This document shows, in pieces, positions 44,564 to 53,706 of a stretch of 64,000 bases of DNA. The position numbers and the translations under genes were made by a program. The stretch is from Litoribacillus peritrichatus. GTDB lineage: Bacteria; Pseudomonadota; Gammaproteobacteria; Pseudomonadales; Litoribrevibacteraceae. The notes under the pieces were generated by a model. That model was given only the letters and a program-made list of their open reading frames with translations. It had not been told where the DNA came from and ran no database searches. The stretch spans positions 1,414,533-1,478,532 of the forward strand of contig NZ_BAABBN010000007.1 of NCBI RefSeq assembly GCF_039537985.1. Direction: 5' to 3'. Each line of letters begins with the position of its first letter. Within the stretch, counting starts at the first letter, position 1.

Positions 44564-45742
44564 TTAGGTTTTTTGCAGGCAAAAGTTTTCAATCATGCCT
44601 CTCAGAACGTCAACCATAGGGTTGATTTGATCAAGCGCCATGAATTCGTCCGGCTGGTGTGCCTGATCGATAGAGCCAGGCCCTAAGACGATGGTGTCCA
44701 TGCCCATTTGTTGAAGGAAGGGCGCTTCGGTTGCAAACGCAACGGCCTCAGAATCGTGGCCGGTAAGTTTTTCTGCCAGTTGCACCATTTCACTGGTTTT
44801 TTCAGAAGCGAAGGATGGCACGCCGTCAAAGAGGGCCTCAGACGTTAATTTGACATTAAATTGCTCTCCCAACGGAATCAGTCGCTGTCGAATGGACTCT
44901 CGCAAGTCATCGTTACTCATCCCGGGCAGGGCTCTTAGGTCGTATTGAAGTTCGCAGTGGCCGCAGATTCGGTTAGGGTTGTCGCCACCGTGAATACAGC
45001 CCAGATTTAGGGTAGGCACAGATACCTGAAAGTCTGCGTTCTGGTAATTGCTGGCCAGCTCTTGCCGGAAACTGATTAATTCGCCCATGACCGAGTGCAT
45101 GGCCTCTAATGCGTTATTCCCAAGGTCCGGGTTGGAACTGTGACCGGCTTTTCCCTGAATTCGGACAACCTCCATCATTATGCCTTTGTGCATGTGAATG
45201 GGCTTCAGGCTGGTGGGTTCTCCAATGACGGCGTATCGCGCTTTAGGGTAACCTTGCTGTGCCAGAGCCCGGGCTCCACTCATTGAACTTTCTTCGTCGG
45301 CGGTGGCCAGCACAATCAGAGGTTGTTGAAGTGGTTTGTCTAAATATGGCAGTACCGCTTCAATCACGACCGAGAAAAACCCTTTCATGTCGCAGGTGCC
45401 TAATCCGTAAAGTTTGTTGTCTCTTTGGTCGAGTTTTAAGGGGTTGCTGTTCCAACGGTTTTCATTGAAGGGCACTGTGTCTGTGTGGCCTGACAATACC
45501 AGCCCGCCGGGCCCAGACCCAAGAGTAGCAATTAAATTGGCTTTACCGGGTTGATTGGGCACATGTTGTATTTCAATGGCAAATCCCATGCGTTCAAACC
45601 AGTCTGCCAGTGCCTCAATGACGGGCAAATTACTCATGTCCATGTCAGGGTGTGTGCAACTGACGCTGGGTAAGGCAATCAATGTGGACATTCGATCAAT
45701 AAGGGCTGGCAGCTTCATAATGGATACCGGTTTTTGAGTCAT
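44564..45742 (-). CDS. argE: ArgE, acetylornithine deacetylase
   Basis: The 392-residue M20 metallopeptidase family enzyme has LSGHTDTVPF, GLGTCDMKGF and the DEESSMSGA motif, which supply metal and catalytic residues (His, Asp and the general base Glu). Its length and motifs match ArgE, which releases acetate from N-acetylornithine in arginine synthesis. The alternative start MKLPALID, eight codons later, is possible. It converges with the LysR gene and lies outside any arg operon. Confidence 0.9.
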   Translation of the reverse strand: MTQKPVSIMKLPALIDRMSTLIALPSVSCTHPDMDMSNLPVIEALADWFERMGFAIEIQHVPNQPGKANLIATLGSGPGGLVLSGHTDTVPFNENRWNSNPLKLDQRDNKLYGLGTCDMKGFFSVVIEAVLPYLDKPLQQPLIVLATADEESSMSGARALAQQGYPKARYAVIGEPTSLKPIHMHKGIMMEVVRIQGKAGHSSNPDLGNNALEAMHSVMGELISFRQELASNYQNADFQVSVPTLNLGCIHGGDNPNRICGHCELQYDLRALPGMSNDDLRESIRQRLIPLGEQFNVKLTSEALFDGVPSFASEKTSEMVQLAEKLTGHDSEAVAFATEAPFLQQMGMDTIVLGPGSIDQAHQPDEFMALDQINPMVDVLRGMIENFCLQKT

Positions 45743-45808
45743 TTATGTTTTATGGTATGCGGCCAAGATCTAAAAAGAAATGCTTTCGGAGATATTCATG
45801 GATATTTA

Positions 45809-47188
45809 TTAGCACTCAACCACGTTCACGGCCAAGCCGCCTTGAGAGGTTTCTTTGTATTTTTCCTGCATGTCTTTGCCGGTTTGACGCATGGTTTCAA
45901 TGACCTGATCGAGTGATACTTTGTGACTGCCGTCGCCGAGCATTGCCAAACGGGAAGCGTTAATGGCTTGGACGGCACCCATGGTATTTCGTTCAATACA
46001 GGGAATCTGCACCAGCCCTTTTATAGGGTCGCAAGTCAGGCCGAGGTTGTGCTCCATGCCAATTTCGGCGGCATTTTCGATTTGTTGATTGGAGCCACCC
46101 AGCACGGCGGTGAGTCCGGCGGCTGCCATCGAACAAGCGACGCCGACTTCGCCCTGACAACCGACTTCAGCGGCGGAAATGGAAGCATTTTCTTTAAATA
46201 GAGTCCCGATGGCCGTTGCGGTAAGCATAAACTTACAAATACCGCGTGCTTCGGATAAGGGCTGATCCGGGTTAACGAATTTAACGTAGTAGGCTAACAC
46301 CGCAGGAATAACGCCCGCTGCGCCGTTGGTGGGGGCAGTGACGACTCTGCCGCCTGCAGCATTTTCTTCATTCACGGCCAGCGCAAATAAATTAATCCAA
46401 TCCATTAATGCCAGGTTATCGGAGATCTTCGCCTGCGTTAATTTTTGGTATAAATTTTTACCTCTTCTGGGAACCTGTAAGCCCCCAGGTAAGTAACCCG
46501 ATGCACTGCATCCTGAGCTAATACACTCGTCCATCACTTGCCATAATTTAAGAATACCTTGGCTGGTTTCGGATTCTGAGCGCAGTGCATTTTCATTGCA
46601 CAAGACCAGTTGCGGTATGGTTAAGTGATGTTGGTCGCATAAGTTTAAAAGTTGTTCGCAGGATGAAAACTGATAAGGCGCCGATGAGGTCTTGTTTTTA
46701 TTCGGTTGGGAGATTTCATTTTCAGAGAGAACAAAACCGCCACCGACCGAAAAGTAGTTTCGAACTTTTAAAGCAATGCCGTGTTGATCGAATGCTGAGA
46801 ATGTTATTCCGTTCGGATGTTCTGGCAATGTTGATTGCATGTTGAATTTAAGCTGTTGCCTTCTCTTGAAGGGGATTTCTTTCTCCCCTAACAGTTTCAA
46901 CGTTTGCGACTTAATGATGGATTTCAGTTTTTCCGGGATAAGGCTGGCTTCTATCAAATGAGGTTGTTCACCTTGAAGTCCCATCAGAATGGCTGTTCCT
47001 GTTGCGTGCCCTTTTCCTGTTAAAGCGAGTGAGCCATGCAGTTCGACCGACACTTTGGTCGTGCTATCAAACAGGTTGTGTTGTTTCAGGTGTAGCAAGA
47101 ATCGGCGGGCAGCCACCATTGGCCCAACCGTATGGGAACTTGACGGGCCTACGCCGATTTTAAATAAATCAAAAACACTGATCATCAT
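45809..47188 (-). CDS. sdaA: SdaA-type L-serine dehydratase
   Basis: The 459-residue single-chain enzyme contains VGPSSSHTVGPM at its start and TNGAAGVIPAVL later, both signatures of iron-sulfur L-serine ammonia-lyases. It converts L-serine to pyruvate and ammonia. The conserved cysteines needed for the [4Fe-4S] cluster are present in the second half. The first two codons are both ATG; either may be used. Confidence 0.94.
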   Translation of the reverse strand: MMISVFDLFKIGVGPSSSHTVGPMVAARRFLLHLKQHNLFDSTTKVSVELHGSLALTGKGHATGTAILMGLQGEQPHLIEASLIPEKLKSIIKSQTLKLLGEKEIPFKRRQQLKFNMQSTLPEHPNGITFSAFDQHGIALKVRNYFSVGGGFVLSENEISQPNKNKTSSAPYQFSSCEQLLNLCDQHHLTIPQLVLCNENALRSESETSQGILKLWQVMDECISSGCSASGYLPGGLQVPRRGKNLYQKLTQAKISDNLALMDWINLFALAVNEENAAGGRVVTAPTNGAAGVIPAVLAYYVKFVNPDQPLSEARGICKFMLTATAIGTLFKENASISAAEVGCQGEVGVACSMAAAGLTAVLGGSNQQIENAAEIGMEHNLGLTCDPIKGLVQIPCIERNTMGAVQAINASRLAMLGDGSHKVSLDQVIETMRQTGKDMQEKYKETSQGGLAVNVVEC

Positions 47189-47313
47189 ACTCTTCAGTGT
47201 AGACTCATAAGTGAAGATGAGTGCACTAGAGTGTTTGAGCTTTTAGTGAATCTATTTTGTTTCTTGAGTATTTAGTCAGTAAAATGGCCGATTTCGATGA
47301 CTAGAGTTTTAAA

Positions 47314-47829
47314 ATGTCCGTTGATTCTGTTACTACTTTTTATTTGGAGATGATGGCGTCCTCTGAGTTGTGCGCCAAGCCTGAAAACCCTCTGCTGGAG
47401 GTTAAGCGATGTGAAATCAAACAGTTTCAATTGAATCGCTTTTTATACCAGCTGGTGGGTGAGCAATGGGGCTGGACTGATAAATTGAAGTGGACTGATG
47501 AACAATGGCTGACATTGGTTAATTCAGATAAGCACCAAACCTGGGTGGCTTACTTTCAAGGTGCGATTGCAGGTTATTATGAACTTTATCGTGAAGGCCT
47601 GGATGTGGAGATATTGTATTTCGGCTTATCGCCTGAGTTCATTGGTCAGGGTTTCGGTGGTGACTTGTTAACTCGGGCTATACGCTCCGCTTGGGCATGG
47701 CCTCGTACGCTGTTAAACGATGATGAAACCATTCGCCGGGTTTGGGTTCATACTTGCTCTTTGGATCATCCTTCAGCTTTGGCTAACTATCAGGCGAGAG
47801 GCTTTAAGATCTATAAACAGGAAACCTAG
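47314..47829 (+). CDS. GNAT acetyltransferase
   Basis: This 171-residue protein has a GNAT fold: QWGWTDK early, IAGYYEL on the central strand, the acetyl-CoA loop GQGFGGDLLTRA, and the final SLDHPSALANYQARGFKIYKQ. The acceptor substrate is unknown. No partner gene is adjacent. Confidence 0.85.
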   Translation: MSVDSVTTFYLEMMASSELCAKPENPLLEVKRCEIKQFQLNRFLYQLVGEQWGWTDKLKWTDEQWLTLVNSDKHQTWVAYFQGAIAGYYELYREGLDVEILYFGLSPEFIGQGFGGDLLTRAIRSAWAWPRTLLNDDETIRRVWVHTCSLDHPSALANYQARGFKIYKQET

Positions 47830-47847
47830 CTGTAAATTCAGGAGGGA

Positions 47848-47865
47848 GTGCCCCCGAAGGGGCAC
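47848..47865. terminator. hairpin between GNAT and GST genes
   Basis: GTGCCCC and GGGGCAC form a perfect stem with a stable CGAA loop, 18 bases after the GNAT stop. No U-tract follows. A second small hairpin (CAAGC/GCTTG at 47880-47895) lies just after. It could end both converging genes. Confidence 0.5.
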
Positions 47866-47979
47866 CAAGGAAAACACCTACAAGCTCATTGGCTTGAACT
47901 TGATAGATATACTCTAGACGGCTTTTCAGATTTTGCTGGCTTGTGAAGCAAAATTCATAAAATAATCATATTTTGAAAA

Positions 47980-48630
47980 CTACCGATATGAAATTTCACT
48001 GGCAAGAATCACCTCTGATTCTTTCTTTCCTTCGTGGGTCCATTGCTCCATATACGGGTCTGACAGCAGATAATCTATGTAACTTTGGCAGATGGAATTC
48101 ATATCAACCTGGTAGCCTGAAAAGCGAATGGCCATAGGGGCAAACATACAATCCAGTATACTGAACTCACCTAATAACCAGGGGCCATAGGAGGCGAATT
48201 CTTCTCTGAGTTCGGTCCAAAGCGCTTCCACTCGATCTACTTCTTCTCGTACCGCAGGCGAAAGCGGCAGTTTGATGTCGATTTTGCAGTTCATCGGGAG
48301 CTCATTACGAATGGCAGGAAACCCGGAATGCATTTCAGCAGCAGCGGATCGGCCAACGGCTCTGGTAGAGGCATCTTGTGGCCAGCCTTTGTGGTCCATG
48401 TACTTTTCAGAAATGTATTCGAGGATGGCCAGAGAGTCCCAGATGGTGTTGCCCTGATCAATCAGCACAGGCACTTTTAAGGTGGGTGAGTATTCTGCAA
48501 GGTCAGCTTTAGTTGTAGCTGTATTCAGCGGGATACGAATTTCTTCAAATTTTAAGCCTGCGTGTTTCATTAACAGCCAAGGTCGAAGTGACCATGAAGA
48601 ATAATTTTTATTTCCTATGACGAGCTGCAT
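47980..48630 (-). CDS. glutathione S-transferase family protein
   Basis: The 216-residue protein has a thioredoxin-like N-terminus with NYSSWSLRPW (Ser as likely glutathione-activating residue), the cis-proline segment LKVPVLID, and WDSLAILEYISE. An all-helical C-terminal domain follows. The substrate is unknown. Confidence 0.88.
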   Translation of the reverse strand: MQLVIGNKNYSSWSLRPWLLMKHAGLKFEEIRIPLNTATTKADLAEYSPTLKVPVLIDQGNTIWDSLAILEYISEKYMDHKGWPQDASTRAVGRSAAAEMHSGFPAIRNELPMNCKIDIKLPLSPAVREEVDRVEALWTELREEFASYGPWLLGEFSILDCMFAPMAIRFSGYQVDMNSICQSYIDYLLSDPYMEQWTHEGKKESEVILASEISYR

Positions 48631-48737
48631 TTGAATACTCCTTAGGTGCCTGTTGTTACTCAGTGTAGCTGTTTGAATGTGATCTCATAAACGTTAGTGA
48701 TAACGCGTTTACTCCAGACTCAAGGATTAACATGGTT

Positions 48738-49322
48738 TTAGGTCTGAGCGGCCAGGGCTTTATCCAAGTCATCCATGGTGTTGTTTAATTCTTGAAAGTA
48801 ATCAATTAACCGAAAACACAAATCTACATATTGGATCGCTTCTGAACCGCCCACTTCATAACTCTCAGCGTGTGCGACTTTATTTCTCAGTCTGCGAAGT
48901 TCGTTAAAGAGTTTGCTCTTTTTCAGATCCAGCACCTCATGCTTTGTCAGCACATAACCTATGTCTTTGTAGGGGGTATCTTCGTTAATGGTCGCTTCCG
49001 GAAAGTGTTTCTTTACCAAGGTTTGCGCCTGAACGTTGAGCAATCCCCAGGCTTCGAGTACGCAGCTGTTCGGGAGATGACGGGCGGCTGCAGTAAGGTG
49101 TGTCTTAGGGTCGGATTTTAGATCCGGAAAAGCCGTTTGGGCATTTTGAACCAGCTCATCAATTTCGTCGCTGAATTCCACTTCAAAGTCTTTAAACTTA
49201 AGCTTACGAGTGAACGGCATGAGTTTGGTCAGGTTCTTACGAAAACTCAAGACTGTGATTAATACCACGATTGGCCAACTGATGGCATTCAGTAAGCCAA
49301 TAATAAACTCCATCCAATCCAT
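48738..49322 (-). CDS. membrane-anchored protein, DUF4145-like
   Basis: This 194-residue protein has one N-terminal transmembrane helix (about residues 10-27) and a cytoplasmic helical domain ending with FNELRRLRNKVAHAESYEV, which resembles HEPN/DUF4145-type helices with R-x4-H spacing. Such domains occur in nucleotide or RNA-related and toxin systems, but no partner lies nearby. The function is unknown. Confidence 0.5.
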   Translation of the reverse strand: MDWMEFIIGLLNAISWPIVVLITVLSFRKNLTKLMPFTRKLKFKDFEVEFSDEIDELVQNAQTAFPDLKSDPKTHLTAAARHLPNSCVLEAWGLLNVQAQTLVKKHFPEATINEDTPYKDIGYVLTKHEVLDLKKSKLFNELRRLRNKVAHAESYEVGGSEAIQYVDLCFRLIDYFQELNNTMDDLDKALAAQT

Positions 49323-49495
49323 GATGCTTGCCTTTTTTATTATCTTTTAGGGAATGATACCAACTGGTGGCTAAGAAAGTTGTTATCCAGCACTCGTTTG
49401 CAGGATAAGAGCTTGTTTTCAGCCACACTCTGTACCCAGTCACACTCTGCACCGCCAGTATCATCAATCCGTTTCTGTGTTTCAGTATTTACTTT

Positions 49496-50338
49496 TTATC
49501 CTTCAAGCTGCTGAGCGTGGTAAGCAATGTGTTCGCCGATAAAGGATGCAATGAAAAAGTAACTGTGATCGTACCCTTCGCGCATTTTTAATGTCAGCTT
49601 ATGCGATTGATTTTCACAGGCAATGACCAAAGATTCAGTCATCAGTTGTTCGCCTAGAAAATTATCGTCCAGTCCCTGATCGACCCGAATTGGCCAAGGC
49701 AAACCATGCTGCTTTATTAACTCACAGCTGTCGTAATCCTTCCACTTTTCTTGATCCGCCCCCAGGTAACGCTCGAACGCCTGTTGACCCCACGGGCAGT
49801 GAATGGGCGTGCAGATGGGGGCGAATGCAGAAACAGACTGAAACAGCGTGTGGTTCTTTAACGCCAAAGTCAGTGCCCCATGTCCTCCCATGGAATGACC
49901 AAAAATCCCTCGTTTATGGATAATAACGGGCTGGGTTTCATTAATCAGCGGAATCAACTCATTCAGAAGATAACTCTCCATTTGGTAGTTTTTCGACCAG
50001 GGTTGCTGAGTTGCATTCAAATAGAAACCGGCGCCTTGGGCAAAGTCCCATGCTTCGGTATCGGGTACCCCGTCTCCTCTCGGGCTGGTATCCGGCGCGA
50101 TGATGATGACGCCATGTTCAGCTGCATAGCGTTGTGCGCCTGCTTTGGTGACAAAGTTCTGGTCGTCACAAGTTAACCCGGAAAGCCAGTACAGGTGAGG
50201 GAGGTGAGTGTTTTCCGCTTGTGGAGGCAAGTAAACGGAAAACACCATGTCGCACCCCAGTACCGGCGAGTGGTGACGGTAGCGCAATTGCCAACCATCA
50301 AAACAGCGTACCCGGCCGATTTCAGTCAATTCAGTCAT
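49496..50338 (-). CDS. fghA: S-formylglutathione hydrolase
   Basis: The ATG at 50338 gives 280 residues; a GTG four codons upstream is an alternative. The esterase D family signatures include YWLSGLTCDDQNF, GHSMGGHGAL (nucleophile Ser) and HDHSY-type YDHSYFFIASFIGEH with the catalytic His. It closes the formaldehyde pathway, releasing formate and glutathione. It sits 62 bases after frmA and is cotranscribed. Confidence 0.94.
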   Translation of the reverse strand: MTELTEIGRVRCFDGWQLRYRHHSPVLGCDMVFSVYLPPQAENTHLPHLYWLSGLTCDDQNFVTKAGAQRYAAEHGVIIIAPDTSPRGDGVPDTEAWDFAQGAGFYLNATQQPWSKNYQMESYLLNELIPLINETQPVIIHKRGIFGHSMGGHGALTLALKNHTLFQSVSAFAPICTPIHCPWGQQAFERYLGADQEKWKDYDSCELIKQHGLPWPIRVDQGLDDNFLGEQLMTESLVIACENQSHKLTLKMREGYDHSYFFIASFIGEHIAYHAQQLEG

Positions 50339-50400
50339 TTCTTTTAACACAGTTATCTCACTTAATTAATTTGTTGGATGATTCAGTGGGTGCGCTTCGC

Positions 50401-51510
50401 TTAAAATAAAATTACTGAGCGAATGCTCTTACCTTCATGCATCAAATCAAACGCCTTATTGATGTCCTCAAGAGGCATAGTGTGCGTTACAAATTCATCA
50501 ATTTTGATCTCACCTTTCATATATTGCTCAACGTAGCCAGGTAATTCGGTTCGGCCTTTGACTCCGCCAAATGCGCTGCCCCGCCAAACGCGGCCTGTAA
50601 CCAACTGAAACGGACGGGTGGTAATTTCCTGTCCGGCTCCGGCAACGCCAATGATCGTGGATTCGCCCCAGCCTTTATGGCAACACTCAAGTGCCGCTCT
50701 CATGGTTTGAGTATGCCCTATGGCTTCGAAGGAGTAGTCTACGCCGCCGTCGGTCATATCGACGATGACATTCTGAATAGGGGCATCAAAGTTCTTTGGG
50801 TTAACGCAATCGGTGGCGCCCAGCTGTTTGGCCATTTCAAATTTGTCTTCATTGATGTCGATGGCAATAATGCGTTCAGCTTTAGCCAGTACAGCGCCCT
50901 GAATAACACTCAAACCTACGCCGCCTAAGCCGAATACAGCGACGGTGGAACCTGGCTCGACTTTAGCGGTATTCAATACCGCTCCGATGCCGGTGGTCAC
51001 GCCACACCCCAGAAGACAAACTTTATCAAGAGGCGCGGCTTTATTGACTTTGGCCAGTGCAATTTCAGGCAATACGGTATATTCCGAAAAGGTGGATGTC
51101 CCCATGAAGTGCATGATGGGCTTGCCGTCCAGAGAAAAACGGCTGGTGCCGTCTGGCATTAAGCCTTGTCCTTGAGTTGCCCGGATGGCCTGGCATAAAT
51201 TGGTTTTACCGGACAGGCAAAAACGACATTGGCCGCACTCAGGGGTATAAAGTGGGATGACATGGTCGCCGACTTCAACGGAGGTCACACCGTCACCAAC
51301 CTCAACTACTACGCCTGCACCTTCGTGGCCAAGTATCGCCGGGAAGACGCCTTCAGGATCTTCGCCGCTCAATGTAAAAGCATCCGTGTGGCAGACGCCT
51401 GTAGCGACCAGTTTGACTAATACTTCGCCGGCTTTCGGACCCTGAAGGTCAACTTCTTCAATGGTTAAAGGTTTCCCTGCCTGCCAGGCTACGGCTGCGC
51501 GTGTTTTCAT
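50401..51510 (-). CDS. frmA: S-(hydroxymethyl)glutathione dehydrogenase
   Basis: The 369-residue class III alcohol dehydrogenase has zinc ligand Cys40 and His62, structural zinc cysteines C92/C95/C98/C106, and the NAD motif GLGGVGLSVIQG. It oxidises the formaldehyde-glutathione adduct to S-formylglutathione. It is followed by fghA. A frmR repressor gene is absent, so regulation differs from E. coli. Confidence 0.96.
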   Translation of the reverse strand: MKTRAAVAWQAGKPLTIEEVDLQGPKAGEVLVKLVATGVCHTDAFTLSGEDPEGVFPAILGHEGAGVVVEVGDGVTSVEVGDHVIPLYTPECGQCRFCLSGKTNLCQAIRATQGQGLMPDGTSRFSLDGKPIMHFMGTSTFSEYTVLPEIALAKVNKAAPLDKVCLLGCGVTTGIGAVLNTAKVEPGSTVAVFGLGGVGLSVIQGAVLAKAERIIAIDINEDKFEMAKQLGATDCVNPKNFDAPIQNVIVDMTDGGVDYSFEAIGHTQTMRAALECCHKGWGESTIIGVAGAGQEITTRPFQLVTGRVWRGSAFGGVKGRTELPGYVEQYMKGEIKIDEFVTHTMPLEDINKAFDLMHEGKSIRSVILF

Positions 51511-51692
51511 GATGTGTTCCTGAAAAAAGAGTTATGACTAAAGGTTGAGGTATTGTTTATTTGAAATGAAGTATTGGCTCAGTTTCCGGCAGTTGCAATA
51601 GCTTTTTACAGAGATTACCGTTTGGCGGGCTTTTGGAACGTTATTATATTATTTGCTGTTATACAGGGACATTGCCCTGATGAGGAAGAGTA

Positions 51693-51720
51693 AGCGCTGA
51701 ACATCGTGGTCATCAGCGCT
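51693..51720 (-). terminator. hairpin downstream of ald
   Basis: AGCGCTGA (51693-51700) and TCAGCGCT (51713-51720) form an 8-bp stem with a 12-base loop, 12 bases beyond the ald stop. It has no clear U-tract, so a weak terminator is possible. Confidence 0.45.
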
Positions 51721-51731
51721 CAAACAGTGGA

Positions 51732-52847
51732 TTATTGAATGGCTTTTGATGGCGGGAAAAAAGCATAGCCTAATGACTCGGCTACGGGTTGGTTGGTTAT
51801 TTTTCCTTGCCAGACATTCAACCCGTTTAACAGATGTGAGTCCTGCTGACACGCTTTCTTCCAGCCATGGTTTGCCAACTTGAGAATGAAGGGGAGGGTG
51901 GCATTATTCAGGGCGTAGGTGGATGTTTTGGCGACTCCGCCTGGCATGTTCGCCACGCAATAGTGCACTACCTCATCGACCACATACGTTGGGTCTGCGT
52001 GGGTTGTGGCTTTGGAGGTTTCGAAACAGCCCCCCTGATCAATGGCCACATCCACTAAGACCGTACCGGCTTCCATAGTCTGAACCATGGCCTGAGAGAT
52101 GAGCTTTGGCGCGGCGGCCCCTGGAATGAGTACCGCACCGATGATTAAATCTGCCGCCAGAACCGCCTCGTGGAGCGCTGATTGTGTCGAATACAGTGTT
52201 TTGGCTTTACTGCCAAAGTAGTGCGACAGCGACTCAAGTACAGCTGGGTTTTTATCAATGATGGTGACATTCGCCTGAAGGCCAACGGCCATTTGCGCCG
52301 CATTGAACCCGACCACACCTCCGCCAAGAATCACTACGTTGGCAGGCGTAACACCGGGCACGCCTCCTAGTAACAAGCCTTTACCTTGATGGGATTTTTC
52401 CAGAGCCGTTGCGCCCGCTTGAATGGACATTCTGCCAGCCACTTGGCTCATGGGTTTTAATAAAGGTAAGGTTCCATGTGGATCAGTGATGGTTTCATAA
52501 GCAATGCATGTGGCTCCGGAATCAATCAGGTCCTTGGTTTGACTTGGGTCAGGGGCAAGGTGTAAATACGTGAAGAGCAGTTGACCTTCTCTTAATCTGG
52601 CTCTTTCTGAAGCTTGCGGTTCTTTGACTTTAACGATCATTTCAGCGCGGTCGAACACATCGTCGGCAGTGTCGACGATTTCCGCCCCTGCGTTTTGGTA
52701 ATGCTCATCGCTGGCGCCTATGCCGAGTCCGGCACTGCGCTCAATGATGACCGAGTGTCCGTGGTGAATTGCTTCTGAGACACTTTCAGGTGTCATCCCA
52801 ACACGGTATTCATGGTTTTTAATTTCTTTAGGAACGCCGATTAACAT
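51732..52847 (-). CDS. ald: alanine dehydrogenase
   Basis: The 371-residue enzyme reversibly converts L-alanine to pyruvate and ammonia with NAD. It starts MLIGVPKEIKNHEYRVGMTP, the family hallmark, and has the NAD loop GGGVVGFNAAQMA and the MPGGV motif. A GAGGTGG ribosome site lies just before the ATG. The long leader upstream folds strongly (see that entry). Confidence 0.96.
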   Translation of the reverse strand: MLIGVPKEIKNHEYRVGMTPESVSEAIHHGHSVIIERSAGLGIGASDEHYQNAGAEIVDTADDVFDRAEMIVKVKEPQASERARLREGQLLFTYLHLAPDPSQTKDLIDSGATCIAYETITDPHGTLPLLKPMSQVAGRMSIQAGATALEKSHQGKGLLLGGVPGVTPANVVILGGGVVGFNAAQMAVGLQANVTIIDKNPAVLESLSHYFGSKAKTLYSTQSALHEAVLAADLIIGAVLIPGAAAPKLISQAMVQTMEAGTVLVDVAIDQGGCFETSKATTHADPTYVVDEVVHYCVANMPGGVAKTSTYALNNATLPFILKLANHGWKKACQQDSHLLNGLNVWQGKITNQPVAESLGYAFFPPSKAIQ

Positions 52848-52928
52848 ATGCCACCTCGTTAAAATTCCTGATGATGGTGTTGAAACCCATCTTAAGAGTC
52901 AGAATAGGGTGTTAATAACGCTGTTTAC

Positions 52929-53009
52929 CGGAGAAAAGTTTTCTTCTCCGAGAATTAGGGTTAGCCTCAAAACCTTTCCGAGGATTGTCCGGAAAGGGAG
53001 GTGTAACCC
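52929..53009 (-). other. structured leader RNA of ald
   Basis: On the minus strand a three-part stem forms: GGGTTA/TAACCC (52958-52963 with 53004-53009), CCTC/GAGG, and CCTTTCCG/CGGAAAGG (52973-52980 with 52990-52997), about 18 bp in all with a nine-base loop. A second hairpin, CGGAGAA with TTCTCCG (52929-52950), follows. The CACCUC in the first stem can also pair with the ald ribosome site GAGGUG (52852-52857), which would give an alternative fold. It may be a riboswitch or attenuator; the ligand is unknown. Confidence 0.6.
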
Positions 53010-53123
53010 ATTCTTCGTTTGTATCTTGAAGTATGGTTGAAAGCATCAAAAAAATTGCAACTTTTTGTGATGTTTCATGGCAGTGATTTTTTCAGTTGAG
53101 CTGATCAGGCCTGATTTGATTGG

Positions 53124-53456
53124 TTACTGGCTTGACTGAATAGTAGTTTGGCCGCTCAAAGGTGCGTTGGTGATGTCAGATAATTCCGAATGCACCTTAA
53201 CAATGCGGGCTCTTACTTCGGTAATTCCGTTAGAAATCATTTTTCCGAGGTATTTTTCCAGATACTTTTGAGCCTGAGACTCGTTTTGGAAGAGATAGAC
53301 GCCTCCGGCTTCTTCCTGTTGCGGATTTTCCGTCCATATCTTCCAGAGTAGCCCTGGTTCGTTTGAAGTTTCTTCTGCGAGCGATTTAAATTTTTCAGTC
53401 AGTGCTGGGCCGAATGGGCCTTTAAACGGGTAATCGATGTGAACTAATGTCGTCAT
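53124..53456 (-). CDS. ydhR: YdhR-like monooxygenase
   Basis: Starting at the ATG at 53456, with AAGGAT upstream, gives 110 residues that align with E. coli YdhR (101): PFKGPFGPALTEKFKSLAEE and AGGVYLF. The family is a small ABM-like monooxygenase fold with unknown natural substrate. A 22-codon in-frame extension exists but is not conserved. It is about 276 bases upstream of ald, on the same strand. Confidence 0.85.
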   Translation of the reverse strand: MTTLVHIDYPFKGPFGPALTEKFKSLAEETSNEPGLLWKIWTENPQQEEAGGVYLFQNESQAQKYLEKYLGKMISNGITEVRARIVKVHSELSDITNAPLSGQTTIQSSQ

Positions 53457-53582
53457 AATAATCCTTAGGCTTCGTTGTTGTTTTTTCACATTATCCAAAG
53501 AATAGGCGCTCATGTGTTGCAACCTAAGGTTCTATGGCCAAGCCGCAGAATTTTGCTGAAGCGCATTATTTTGATAAATAAT

Positions 53583-53672
53583 ATGGCGTGGAGGCTTTTG
53601 GCGGGGGAATTGGCTTTTATATTGCTCGCTTTCAGTCTTCTTCTCTTTATAATCGGAAATAATTTGTACTGA
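53583..53672 (+). CDS. possible 29-residue membrane peptide
   Basis: ATG 53583 opens MAWRLLAGELAF followed by a hydrophobic helix ending IIGNNLY. No ribosome site is evident and no family is recognised. It may be noise in a 250-base gap. Confidence 0.2.
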   Translation: MAWRLLAGELAFILLAFSLLLFIIGNNLY

Positions 53673-53706
53673 TCATTCTAAAGTGCTGTTTTCTGTTGGA
53701 GTTCTC

